In this document: in pieces, positions 26,037 through 34,679 of the stretch
Numbering within the stretch: position 1 is the first letter of the stretch
Layout: each line of letters starts with the position of its first letter
Assembly (NCBI GenBank): GCA_965224205.1
Contig: CBDCYN010000029.1
Coordinates: 1 to 64,000 of the forward strand
Direction: 5' to 3'
Origin: CBDCYN01 sp965224205
GTDB taxonomy: Bacteria; Planctomycetota; Phycisphaerae; Phycisphaerales; Phycisphaeraceae
Length of the DNA stretch: 64,000 bases
Made by a program: the position numbers and the translations under genes
Notes under the pieces: generated by a model
What the model was told of the DNA's origin: nothing
The model's database searches: none
Seen by the model: only the letters and a program-made list of their open reading frames with translations

Positions 26037-26546
26037 CTATTTTTTAGTGATAGTCGATTCGTTCTCGACCATCAGCACCACCACATGACACGCGATCGCT
26101 CGGCCCTGTCCGACCGCATCGACCTGTTCATGGGTCTTGCCTTTGAGATTCACCTGCGATAGGTCGCAATTCAGCAGTGAAGCAAGGTGCCGTCGCATGG
26201 CCAGCTTGTGGGTACTGATTTTCGGACGCTGGAGGATCACCGTCACGTCCAAGTTACCGATTCTGTACCCGGCTTGGGTCATTTTCTTCGCGGCTTTTTC
26301 GACAAAGATCGACGAATCAGCCCGGCTCCACCGGGGGTCGTTGTCCGGGAACAGCTGGCCGATGTCGTCCATGCTCAACGCGCCGAGGACCGCGTCCGTC
26401 ACCGCGTGATAGACGACGTCCCCGTCGGAATGGGCGGCGCAACCAACATCGTGCGGGATCGTCACGCCACCGACCACGAGTTTGTGCCCGGGTTCCAACC
26501 GGTGCAGATCGAAGCCGTGACCGATACGGAAAGGTAGGCAGGTCAT
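26037..26546 (-). CDS. ispF: 2-C-methyl-D-erythritol 2,4-cyclodiphosphate synthase
   Basis: A 169-residue enzyme of the non-mevalonate isoprenoid pathway that cyclises CDP-ME-2-phosphate with release of CMP. The zinc ligands are in GHGFDLHRL and AAHSDGDVVYHAVTDA, and the CDP/substrate segments are FPDNDPRW and LKGKTHEQVDAVGQG. The last is a variant of the usual TTTExLGFxGRxEG signature, with H-E-Q-V-D-A-V-G-Q-G. Length is normal. ispD is not adjacent. Confidence 0.94.
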   Translation of the reverse strand: MTCLPFRIGHGFDLHRLEPGHKLVVGGVTIPHDVGCAAHSDGDVVYHAVTDAVLGALSMDDIGQLFPDNDPRWSRADSSIFVEKAAKKMTQAGYRIGNLDVTVILQRPKISTHKLAMRRHLASLLNCDLSQVNLKGKTHEQVDAVGQGRAIACHVVVLMVENESTITKK

Positions 26547-26599
26547 GATGATAAAGCTCGCCTAGGCTTCCGGGGCCGCGGCTCGCGACGCCATTGTCA

Positions 26600-27979
26600 T
26601 TACTTAAGCCCGTACTCCTTGAGCTTCCTATAGAGCGTACGCTCCCCGATGCCCAACATTTTGGCCGCCTGCTCGCGGTTGCCTTTGTTGATGTGCAGGG
26701 CTTCGCGGATCGCCCGCTTCTCGATCTGGTCGAGGCTCAAACCACTTTCAGCCTTGGCCGGGTCTGAACCGAGGTCGACCCCCTCGCCGCTGCGGACCTC
26801 AGCCGGCAAGTGGCGCGGCTCAAGGACCGGCCCGTCGGCGGTGACGATCATGTTCTGGACCACGTTGCGTAGCTGGCGCACGTTCCCGGGCCAGTGGTAC
26901 TGCATCAGCATCGTGAGGGTATCGTCGGCAAAGGGCGGCGGGGTCAGGTCGTTACGCTGGACATAATCTTGGATGAAGGCATCGGCTAGCAGGGAGATGT
27001 CTTCGCGCCGGTCGCGCAGCGGCGGCAAATGGACCTCGGCCCCACGGATGCGGAAGAACAGGTCCTCGCGGAACTTTTCGCCCTTGACCATCTCGTTGAG
27101 GTCGCGGTGCGTGGCCGAGATCAGCCTCACGTCCACGTGCTTGGGCGCGTTCGAGCCCATGCGCACCACCTCCCCGCTTTCGAGCACACGCAGCAGTTTC
27201 GCCTGCATCACCATCGGCATGTCCCCGACCTCATCGAGGAAGAGGGTCCCCTGGTCGGCGTATTCGAACCGGCCTTGCCTGTCCTTGTCCGCGCCCGTAA
27301 ACGCGCCCTTGACATGCCCGAACAGCTCGTCCTCAAGGATCGATTCGCTCAACCCCGCGCAGTTCAGGGGTACGAAGTGCTTGGATTGGCGACGCGAAAG
27401 GTTGTGCAACGCCGCGGCGATTAGTTCCTTGCCCGTGCCTGACTCCCCGGTGATCAAGACCGGGATGTCGCTGGGGGCGATCCGCTGGATCGTCGCTAGC
27501 ACCTGCCGGATCGCCACGGATGTGCCGATGATCCCGTGCGATATGCTGTCATCGTCCGCAGATTGTGAGGGCCGGCTCGGGTGGCGTAACATCACCGCGC
27601 GCAGGGCGTTGGTCACGAGCGAGCGGAAGACCTCTAGATCCAGCGGTTTTTCGATGAAGTCAAACGCCCCCTGTTTCAGCGCCGCGCGGCAGGTGGGCAC
27701 GTCGCCATGAGCGGTCACAAGGACCGTCTCGGCGTGCGGGTGATCGGCCCGAGCGGCGGCGAGGACTTGGAGCCCATCATCGTCGCTGTCCATCACCAGG
27801 TCGGTGACGATCAGGTCGAAGTGGCCGTGCTTGAGCTCCTGCTGGGCTTCGGGCAGGCTGTGGACGATCGTGCACACGTGGCCCAGCCGGCGCAACGCCT
27901 CGGCCATGACCTCGGCGTGCTCGACCTCGTCTTCGACGATCAGGATCTGGGCGGTCGGGATGTCACTGGAGTCGGGCAT
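26600..27979 (-). CDS. NtrC-type sigma54-dependent response regulator
   Basis: A 459-residue three-domain regulator. The receiver (about 10-125) has phosphoacceptor Asp60 (LIVTDLV) and Lys in FDFIEKPLDL. The AAA+ sigma54 activator domain (about 150-385) has Walker A GESGTGKE, the sigma54-contact loop GAFTGA and Walker B TLFLDEVGDMP. The C-terminal Fis-type helix-turn-helix is NREQAAKMLGIGERTLYRKLKEYGLK. It would activate RpoN promoters on phosphorylation. No sensor kinase is adjacent, so it is an orphan. It lies 53 bases upstream of ispF on the same strand. Confidence 0.94.
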   Translation of the reverse strand: MPDSSDIPTAQILIVEDEVEHAEVMAEALRRLGHVCTIVHSLPEAQQELKHGHFDLIVTDLVMDSDDDGLQVLAAARADHPHAETVLVTAHGDVPTCRAALKQGAFDFIEKPLDLEVFRSLVTNALRAVMLRHPSRPSQSADDDSISHGIIGTSVAIRQVLATIQRIAPSDIPVLITGESGTGKELIAAALHNLSRRQSKHFVPLNCAGLSESILEDELFGHVKGAFTGADKDRQGRFEYADQGTLFLDEVGDMPMVMQAKLLRVLESGEVVRMGSNAPKHVDVRLISATHRDLNEMVKGEKFREDLFFRIRGAEVHLPPLRDRREDISLLADAFIQDYVQRNDLTPPPFADDTLTMLMQYHWPGNVRQLRNVVQNMIVTADGPVLEPRHLPAEVRSGEGVDLGSDPAKAESGLSLDQIEKRAIREALHINKGNREQAAKMLGIGERTLYRKLKEYGLK

Positions 27980-28120
27980 GGCCGAGCGGCATCTTCGGCG
28001 TTACAGGTGGATTGGTCAAGAGGTTGTCCACCGCGTGTGGCCCACCGCGCGGACAGCGGCGTTGCGTGCCTCGGTGGGGCCCGCTACAAACGGGGTTTCG
28101 TTGAACAAGGTGCCCGTGTC

Positions 28121-28843
28121 ATGTGCGACAAACCGTATAGCTTGGCGATCGATATGTCGGGTCGGCGGGGTTCAATCAGCCTCGGGAGGGGCGATCAGCT
28201 CCTGGGATCGGTGCTTCTGCCCGATCCGCGACAACCCCCACGCCACCGCATCGACCTGATCCCCTGTATCGATTCGCTTTGTCGTCAACACGACGTCGAG
28301 GCTGGACAGGTCGGGTCTATCTATATTTCGATCGGTCCCGGGTCGTTCACGGGCCTGCGGATCAGCATCGCGACGGCCAAGACTTTAGGCAGGGTCTTAA
28401 AGGCCAAGGTCGTCGCGGTCCCGACCACGGACGCGGTTGCCCGTCATATTTGGAAAACCCGACCGGAACGTGACCCGCTATTGGTGTGTCTTAACATCAA
28501 GCAGGACACTGTCTATGCAGGCATTTATGATCGTCATGACGAGGGGTGCACCCTCCGCGATACGCCTTGTGTCCAGCCTATTGAGACGTGCCTCGATTGT
28601 GCTCCGCGGCCGGTGACCATCGTCGTCGCCGACCCTTCCTTTGCCCCATCTGAGGCAGATGACCAAGTGGCTTGGGTAACGCTCGAAACCGATGCAATGC
28701 TCAGCGAGGCCGTGTGGCACCTGGGCCATGTAGCGGCCCAACGAGGGCAATTCGCCGAACCGCTTCAATTACTGCCGTTGTATGTCCGTGCCCCCGAAGC
28801 CCAAGAGCTGTGGGACTTACGCCACGGGTCAGCGAGTAAGTAG
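28121..28843 (+). CDS. tsaB: TsaB, tRNA threonylcarbamoyladenosine biosynthesis scaffold
   Basis: A 240-residue YeaZ-type protein of the ASKHA fold that partners TsaD in making t6A37 of ANN-decoding tRNAs. Signature segments are LAIDMSGRRGSISLG (first strand) and SIGPGSFTGLRISIATAKTLG. ATG at 28121 is used because the family starts there, although the frame stays open far upstream opposite the NtrC-like gene. The second half is divergent, as is usual for TsaB. A short gap separates it from der. Confidence 0.88.
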   Translation: MCDKPYSLAIDMSGRRGSISLGRGDQLLGSVLLPDPRQPPRHRIDLIPCIDSLCRQHDVEAGQVGSIYISIGPGSFTGLRISIATAKTLGRVLKAKVVAVPTTDAVARHIWKTRPERDPLLVCLNIKQDTVYAGIYDRHDEGCTLRDTPCVQPIETCLDCAPRPVTIVVADPSFAPSEADDQVAWVTLETDAMLSEAVWHLGHVAAQRGQFAEPLQLLPLYVRAPEAQELWDLRHGSASK

Positions 28844-28961
28844 CCTATACTATGACGGTTAGCGTTTGTTTCGAGCTTGCGTTAAATTCAATGAAACTGT
28901 GGTAGGACATGGTGTGGCTCACATCGACGCATGCGATCCAACCTGAAAGCGGATTCAAATA

Positions 28962-30353
28962 ATGGCCGCCCCCAAAGTCGTCATCGTCGGCCGGCCCAAC
29001 GTCGGCAAGTCGAGTCTGATGAACATGCTCGCGGGCAAGCGCGTGAGCATCGTCGACCCGACCGCCGGGGTGACCCGCGACCGTCTGTCAACGTATATCG
29101 ACCTGCTCAGCGGTGAACCGGGCCAACCCCCAAAGACGATTGAACTGATCGATACCGGCGGGCACGGGATCGAGGACGCCCAAGACCTTACCGCCCACGT
29201 CGAGCACCAGATCGCCCGCGGGGTGGCTGAGGCCGATGTGATCTTATTCCTCATCGATGCCCAGGCGGGGGTCGCGCCGCTCGACCGGCAGGTCGCCCAA
29301 CTGATCCGCACCTCGAACGCCTCGGCCCCGGTCCTGCTGGTCGCCAACAAAGTCGACGGCTCTGCCCACGAACCCGCCGCGTACGAAGCCGCTACGTTAG
29401 GTATGGGTGACCCCCTCATGGTCTCGGCGACCAACGGGTATCGCAAGGCGGATCTCATCGAGGCGATCGACCAAGAACTCGAAAAACTCGACCCGCAAGG
29501 CGTGGTGACGACCAACGGGGATCAAGGCCTGCTCCTGGCCATCACCGGTAAGCGCAACGCCGGCAAGAGCACGCTGGTCAACGCCTGGGCCGGTGACGAT
29601 CGGGTGATCGTCAGTGAGGTCGAGGGCACCACACGCGACTCGGTCGACGTGCGGTTTGAGATCCGTGGCAAAGCGTTTACCGCGATCGATACCGCTGGGG
29701 TGCGCAAGACCAAGAGCCTTGACGGGGATATCGAGTACTACAGCCGGCACCGGACCCTGCGGTCGATCCGCCGTGCCGACGTCGTCTTGCTCTTGATCGA
29801 TTCAGCGGTCCCGATCAGTCAGGTCGATAAGCAGCTGGCCAACGAGATCCTCAAGCACCACAAGCCGTGTGTGGTCGTGCTCAACAAGTGGGACCTGGCC
29901 CAAGAAAACTACACGCAAGAAGAGTATGTCGAGTACCTCGACGATGCCTTGATGGGCCTGAACTTCGCCCCGGTCGCTTTTATCAGTGCCCAGCAAGGCG
30001 ATGGGCTGATCGACCTGTTGGCGATGGCGTTGAACCTGTATCAGCAAGCGGGCCACCGCGTGGGCACCGGGGAGCTCAACCGGGTGATTGAGCAGATCCT
30101 GCGCGAGCGCACCCCTTCGTCGAAGATCGGCAAGCGACCGAAGATCTACTACGTCACCCAGATGGACATCCACCCCCCGACCGTGGTGCTGTTCGTCAAC
30201 GACCCGGATCTTTTCAGCCCGTCGTACCAGCGGTTCCTGATTAACCGGATGCGCGACCTGCTGCCGTTTGCGGAGGTACCGATCAAGCTGCTGATCCGTA
30301 GCCGCAAGAAGATCCATCTCGAGCTGCGGTCACAGCTGCTGCCGGCCCAGTAG
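28962..30353 (+). CDS. der: Ribosome-assembly GTPase Der (EngA)
   Basis: A 463-residue tandem GTPase for 50S maturation. The first G domain has G1 GRPNVGKSSL and G3 DTGGHG. The second has G1 GKRNAGKSTL, G3 DTAGVRK and G4 NKWDLA. The C-terminal KH-like domain includes KIYYVTQMDIHPPTVVLFVNDP. The first-domain G4 is NKVDG. Full length, with ATG at 28962. Confidence 0.96.
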   Translation: MAAPKVVIVGRPNVGKSSLMNMLAGKRVSIVDPTAGVTRDRLSTYIDLLSGEPGQPPKTIELIDTGGHGIEDAQDLTAHVEHQIARGVAEADVILFLIDAQAGVAPLDRQVAQLIRTSNASAPVLLVANKVDGSAHEPAAYEAATLGMGDPLMVSATNGYRKADLIEAIDQELEKLDPQGVVTTNGDQGLLLAITGKRNAGKSTLVNAWAGDDRVIVSEVEGTTRDSVDVRFEIRGKAFTAIDTAGVRKTKSLDGDIEYYSRHRTLRSIRRADVVLLLIDSAVPISQVDKQLANEILKHHKPCVVVLNKWDLAQENYTQEEYVEYLDDALMGLNFAPVAFISAQQGDGLIDLLAMALNLYQQAGHRVGTGELNRVIEQILRERTPSSKIGKRPKIYYVTQMDIHPPTVVLFVNDPDLFSPSYQRFLINRMRDLLPFAEVPIKLLIRSRKKIHLELRSQLLPAQ

Positions 30354-30398
30354 GGCGTTTATCGATCATTCTGGACAGGTCGGAGACGGATCCCGGGC

Positions 30399-30501
30399 GA
30401 TAGGCGGCGTGACTCGTGGACGCGGCCGGGAAATCTTTGGGGTTTCATACTTCGGGGTCTCATACTTCGCCGACACCGTATTTTGAGGCGCGACGCATCT
30501 A
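30399..30501 (-). repeat. Dispersed repeat, family 3 copy F
   Basis: Read on the minus strand, ATGCGTCGCGCCTCAAAATA is followed by CGGTGTCGG, then GACCCCGAA and GGCCGCGTCCACGAGTCACG. It is a full-length but divergent unit lying between the convergent 3' ends of der and dapA. Confidence 0.6.
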
Positions 30502-30516
30502 CCGATCCGTCTGCCG

Positions 30517-31431
30517 CTACCCGTCGATCAACTTGTAATCCTTCAAAATCGAACTCAATTGAAGGCGGTGATCATCAGACAGGTCGCACAGCGGCAACCG
30601 AAGCTGCCCGGTATCCACCCCGCACATGGCCATAGCGGCCTTGATCGGGATCGGGTTGGTTTCGATGAACATTGATTTGAAAAGAGGGAATAGCTCCAGG
30701 TGTAACTGCTGCGCCCGTGCGAAATCGGATTGAGACGCAGCGGTGACTAACGCCTTGACCCGATCGGGGACCAGGTTACTCAAGACGCTGATGACCCCCT
30801 TGGCGCCGATGCTCATCAGCGGCAGCGTCAACGAATCGTCGCCCGAGAGGATCACAAACCCGTCTGACCCCTCGCCCACCCCGCACAGGCAGGCGATCTC
30901 CGAGGCGATATCGATCGAACCCGTCGCTTCCTTGACCCCGACGATGTTCGGGTGCTTGGCCAGCCGGGCCACCGTCGCCGGCGACATGGTCACCCCCGTG
31001 CGTCCTGGGATGTTGTACAACACGATCGGCAGCTCCACCGCATCGGCGACGGTCATGAAATGCCGGTAAAGCCCCTCCTGCGTGGGTTTGTTGTAGTACG
31101 GGTTGACCATCAGCGCCGCGTCGGTGCCGACGTCCTTGGCGTGGCGGGTCAGGGACAGGGCTTCGTGGGTCGAGTTTGACCCCGTCCCAGCGACGACCCA
31201 CACCTTCTTGCCCGACGAGCTGGCTTCGGCGGCCGCCTCGACCACCGCCTTGATCACCTTTTCGTGCTCGTCGTGCGAGAGGGTCGGCGATTCACCCGTC
31301 GTGCCCACCGGCACCAGGCCGTCGACGCCGCTATCGATTTGGAACTTGACATGGGCACGTAGCGCATTGAAATCGATCTGCCCGTCCTGATCGAACGGGG
31401 TGACCATCGCGGTTAGTAAGCCTTGGATCAT
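30517..31431 (-). CDS. dapA: 4-hydroxy-tetrahydrodipicolinate synthase
   Basis: A 304-residue TIM-barrel aldolase condensing pyruvate with aspartate semialdehyde in the lysine/diaminopimelate route. The Thr-Thr motif is GTTGESPTL, the Tyr is in PIVLYNIPGRTG and the Schiff-base Lys in VGVKEATGSID. ATG at 31431 matches family starts. Product diaminopimelate would feed peptidoglycan, consistent with murA in the same window. Confidence 0.95.
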   Translation of the reverse strand: MIQGLLTAMVTPFDQDGQIDFNALRAHVKFQIDSGVDGLVPVGTTGESPTLSHDEHEKVIKAVVEAAAEASSSGKKVWVVAGTGSNSTHEALSLTRHAKDVGTDAALMVNPYYNKPTQEGLYRHFMTVADAVELPIVLYNIPGRTGVTMSPATVARLAKHPNIVGVKEATGSIDIASEIACLCGVGEGSDGFVILSGDDSLTLPLMSIGAKGVISVLSNLVPDRVKALVTAASQSDFARAQQLHLELFPLFKSMFIETNPIPIKAAMAMCGVDTGQLRLPLCDLSDDHRLQLSSILKDYKLIDG

Positions 31432-31520
31432 AGCTGCACCTGGTTCCGGGTTTGTCGGGTCGTGTCTCGGCGGGACACAATTTAGACCATGCGTGCAGAC
31501 CCGGCAAAGGGCATCAGCGG

Positions 31521-32159
31521 CTACGATTCCCTAAGGGCCAGGATCAGCTCGACCTTGCCGACATGTTCATCGAGCTGGCGGGCGATATCGACCGCGTTAA
31601 GGCCCCGGTCGGCAAGGTCGTACACCGAGCGGGCTAACGCATCATTTAGCGACGGGGCCGAGGCGTTGGGGTCGGCGGGCTCGGACGGCGCGGGCGACGG
31701 GTTGGTCCTCGGTTCTGAAACGGCATGGGCGGGATGAGTGGTTTCTCGCGGGCTATGCTGGCCGGGGTTGAGCTGCTCGAGGCGGGCGATCCGCTGATCG
31801 GCTTCGCGCATCAGTTTCTCGATATGAAACGACTTAGCATCGAGTTGGGCACCCAAGCGCCGGGCTAGCTGCTCGATTTCGACCATCAGGTCTTCAAGAT
31901 CACCCCGCATCCCGCGTTGCTGGCGACTGAGCTCGAGCTGTTCTAAAGCGGTGGGCCGCTGGGCATCGGAGCGCCGCCGTTTGCGCAGTTTCGAGAACGC
32001 CCATGCCGTGATCAGCACGATGCCCAGGACCAGCATCATGTCGGTCACGACCGTACGCTCGGCTAGCGCGGGCAGGTAATCGAACAGCGGCTCCGCCGCG
32101 TTATGCGCCGGCCAGACACCACGGTTGAACACGAGCCCTGTGAGCAAAACAGTCCTCAT
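31521..32159 (-). CDS. Membrane-anchored coiled-coil protein with a C-terminal helix-turn-helix-like motif
   Basis: A 212-residue protein. A membrane segment (VTDMMLVLGIVLITAWAFSKL, about 38-58) is followed by a basic stretch and a coiled coil (about 72-130). A Pro/Ser-rich linker leads to a conserved-looking end, LNDALARSVYDLADRGLNAVDIARQLDEHVGKVELILALR. That last segment resembles a small helix-turn-helix found at the end of several planctomycete and Firmicutes membrane proteins (DUF6115/DUF2802-like, by memory). Function unknown. It is divergent from tilS by about 60 bases. Confidence 0.65.
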   Translation of the reverse strand: MRTVLLTGLVFNRGVWPAHNAAEPLFDYLPALAERTVVTDMMLVLGIVLITAWAFSKLRKRRRSDAQRPTALEQLELSRQQRGMRGDLEDLMVEIEQLARRLGAQLDAKSFHIEKLMREADQRIARLEQLNPGQHSPRETTHPAHAVSEPRTNPSPAPSEPADPNASAPSLNDALARSVYDLADRGLNAVDIARQLDEHVGKVELILALRES

Positions 32160-32219
32160 CAGTACACTGTGGCGTAACTATATCGATGAGTGGTGACTAG
32201 ACATCGAAATCTCCTAGCC

Positions 32220-33326
32220 ATGATGCCCCCCAAAGACCGGTTCGTCAATAAAATCGCGCTGGCCTTACGCCGCAGGTGCGGGCTGCGCAAAACCTCACCC
32301 GGTTCGCGACCGCACCCGACCCGGCTGATCGTTGCCACCAGTGGCGGGGCGGATTCCGTAGCCCTGCTGCGGGCAATCGTCACCTTGGGTCGCACCCGGC
32401 CGTGGGGACACCTCCAACCAACGGTCGGACACGTCCAGCACAACCTGCGCGGCACCGCGGAAGCAGACGCCGCTTTCGTTGAATCTCTCGCACAAATGCT
32501 GGAGGTCCCGTTTCATCGCCGCGACCTGGATCTATCCGCAGCCTCGGGAAACCTCGAAGCCCAAGCCCGTACCCAGCGATACCGGGCCCTGGCGGATATC
32601 GCCGCGCAAGTCGACGCCCGGCACGTCGTCACGGCTCACCACGGTGATGATCAGCTCGAAACACTGTTGATGCGCCTGCTGCGCGGCAGCTCCGTGCGCG
32701 GGCTATCGTGCATGGCTTGGCGACGGCCCTTGGTGACCAACCCGACCGCGACAGACCGCGGATCGTCGACCGTCGTCATGAACGAACCCAAACGCTTGTG
32801 GCTCATCCGCCCAATGCTGGCGGTCGATCGGGCCCAGGTCCTGGCGTACCTCAACGAGATCGAACAGCCCTGGCGTGAAGACCACACCAACGCAGACCGG
32901 TCTCGCCTTCGATCACGGCTACGCCATGACGTGCTGCCGACGCTCAAGTCAATCCATGGCGGGGTCACCGCGCGGGCGGTTAAGACAGCCGACCACTTCC
33001 GGCAGCTTGATCGACTCTTGGAAAGACAGATTCATGAGGCTAAGACGTCCGTCGTGACAGGGGACAGCCCGCTCCAGATGGACCGTAAGAAAGCCCGGCT
33101 GCTACCCTCCGTGGTGCTGTCGGGTCTGCTGCGTCGGTGCCTCAAAGCCGCCGGGGTACGGGACGATCGTATCAGCCATCATGCCTTAGAGCCGATCATC
33201 ACCGCGACGCGTGACAGGCATGGAGGACATCGGGTGTTTGCGCTTAGCGGAGGGGTTCAGGTCGTCGTCACTGCCGATCGGATCCACATCGAGCGGCGTG
33301 GTTCATCGCCGGCCCAGGCCGAGTGA
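32220..33326 (+). CDS. tilS: tRNA(Ile)-lysidine synthetase
   Basis: A ~368-residue ATP-pyrophosphatase that lysidinylates C34 of the AUA-reading tRNA-Ile. The PP-loop is VATSGGADSVALLRAI, with further conserved HVQHNLRGTAEADAAFVESLA and VTAHHGDDQLETLLMRLLRGSSVRGL. The C-terminal domain is short compared with E. coli TilS. The start is uncertain: ATG 32220 is used, but GTG 32190 is in frame and no clear ribosome site decides. Confidence 0.9.
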   Translation: MMPPKDRFVNKIALALRRRCGLRKTSPGSRPHPTRLIVATSGGADSVALLRAIVTLGRTRPWGHLQPTVGHVQHNLRGTAEADAAFVESLAQMLEVPFHRRDLDLSAASGNLEAQARTQRYRALADIAAQVDARHVVTAHHGDDQLETLLMRLLRGSSVRGLSCMAWRRPLVTNPTATDRGSSTVVMNEPKRLWLIRPMLAVDRAQVLAYLNEIEQPWREDHTNADRSRLRSRLRHDVLPTLKSIHGGVTARAVKTADHFRQLDRLLERQIHEAKTSVVTGDSPLQMDRKKARLLPSVVLSGLLRRCLKAAGVRDDRISHHALEPIITATRDRHGGHRVFALSGGVQVVVTADRIHIERRGSSPAQAE

Positions 33327-33345
33327 TCCCCTTACCGACACGTGG

Positions 33346-34644
33346 TTACGGCCCGTCGTATCGCCTCACGATCAGTGTGTCGTTCTGCCCGCCGAAGCCG
33401 AAGCTGTTGGAGAGTGCCACGTCGACTTTAGCGTCGCGCGACGCGTTGGGAACGTAATCGAGATCACACTCCGGGTCCGGGTCGTGGAGGTTCATCGTGG
33501 GGGGGACTTTCTGATCGCGGATGGTCAGGATCGACACGATCAGCTCCACCGCCCCGGCCGCGGCGATCAGGTGCCCGAGCATACTCTTGATCGAGCTCAT
33601 CGGGATCTGCTTCGCCCGGTCGCCAAACACCGCTTTGACCGCCCGCGACTCGATCGAATCGTTCTCCTTGGTGCCCGTGCCGTGGGCGGAGACGTAGTCG
33701 ATGTCACCCGGCTCTAGACCGGCGTCACGCAGGGCCTGGTGCATCGCCTCGATCGCCCCGCGCCCGTCGGGCTGGATGTCGGTGATGCGGTACGCGTCGG
33801 CGGAGCTGCCGTAGCCGACGACCTCGGCGTGGATCGGGGCCCCGCGGCGCGTGGCGTGTTCGAGGGTCTCGAGGATCACGATCCCGGCACCCTCGCCGAG
33901 GACGAAGCCGTCGCGCGTGCGGTCGAACGGGCGGGCGGCGGTCTGACACCCGTCGTTGCGGGTACTTAAGGCGGTGAGGCGGTTGAACCCGGAAACCCCC
34001 AGGGGGTGGATCATCGTGTGCGTGCCGCCGGAGATCATCACGTCCGCGTCGCCGCGGCGGAGGATCTGTGTCGCCTCCCCGATCGCCTGGGTGCTGGCGG
34101 CGCAGGCGGTCAGGCAGTTGTACGCCGGGCCGCGGGCTTCGAATTCCATCGCCAGGTGGGTTAGCGGCATGTTCGATTCCTGCTCGACCTCGCGCATCAT
34201 GGACATGCGCGACTTGGCGATCGACGCCCAACGCACCGAATCGATCGCGTTTTTCTCCGCGTCCCACCCGCCGAGGTTTGAGGCGGCGTAGTTGTCGAAA
34301 TCCAGCGACCCTTCGCCCGAGCCGAGGTAGATCCCCAACCGCTGGTGGTCGAGGTCTTCGTCGCCATCGAGGCCGGCCATCTTCCACGCCTGGGCCGCGG
34401 CGCCCAGCGCGAACCCGGTGTTGAGCCCGACTTCCTCGTGACACTGCGGGTAGGCCACCCAATCACGGTAGTCGTAGTCCTTGACCTGGGCCGAGAATTG
34501 CGTGGGGAACGTCGATGCATCGAAATGACGGGTTTGGCTGATCCCCGACTCGCCGGCCAGCAACTTCGACCAGACCGTTTCCAGGTCGTGGCCCAGCGGT
34601 GTGATCCAGCCCATCCCGGTGACGACGACTCGCGTTTGATTCAT
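33346..34644 (-). CDS. fabF: Active beta-ketoacyl-ACP synthase II-type (FabF)
   Basis: A 432-residue condensing enzyme of fatty acid elongation. The catalytic triad is intact: Cys in NCLTACAASTQAIG, His in VSAHGTGTKEND and His in KSMLGHLIAAAG. ATG at 34644 has AGGAAAC upstream. It lies 35 bases downstream of a second, catalytically dead ketosynthase on the same strand, so the two are probably made together and may form a heterodimer like ketosynthase/chain-length-factor pairs. Confidence 0.93.
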   Translation of the reverse strand: MNQTRVVVTGMGWITPLGHDLETVWSKLLAGESGISQTRHFDASTFPTQFSAQVKDYDYRDWVAYPQCHEEVGLNTGFALGAAAQAWKMAGLDGDEDLDHQRLGIYLGSGEGSLDFDNYAASNLGGWDAEKNAIDSVRWASIAKSRMSMMREVEQESNMPLTHLAMEFEARGPAYNCLTACAASTQAIGEATQILRRGDADVMISGGTHTMIHPLGVSGFNRLTALSTRNDGCQTAARPFDRTRDGFVLGEGAGIVILETLEHATRRGAPIHAEVVGYGSSADAYRITDIQPDGRGAIEAMHQALRDAGLEPGDIDYVSAHGTGTKENDSIESRAVKAVFGDRAKQIPMSSIKSMLGHLIAAAGAVELIVSILTIRDQKVPPTMNLHDPDPECDLDYVPNASRDAKVDVALSNSFGFGGQNDTLIVRRYDGP

Positions 34645-34679
34645 CGCTTGTTTCCTGAAAAACCTAGATGCGACGCGTT

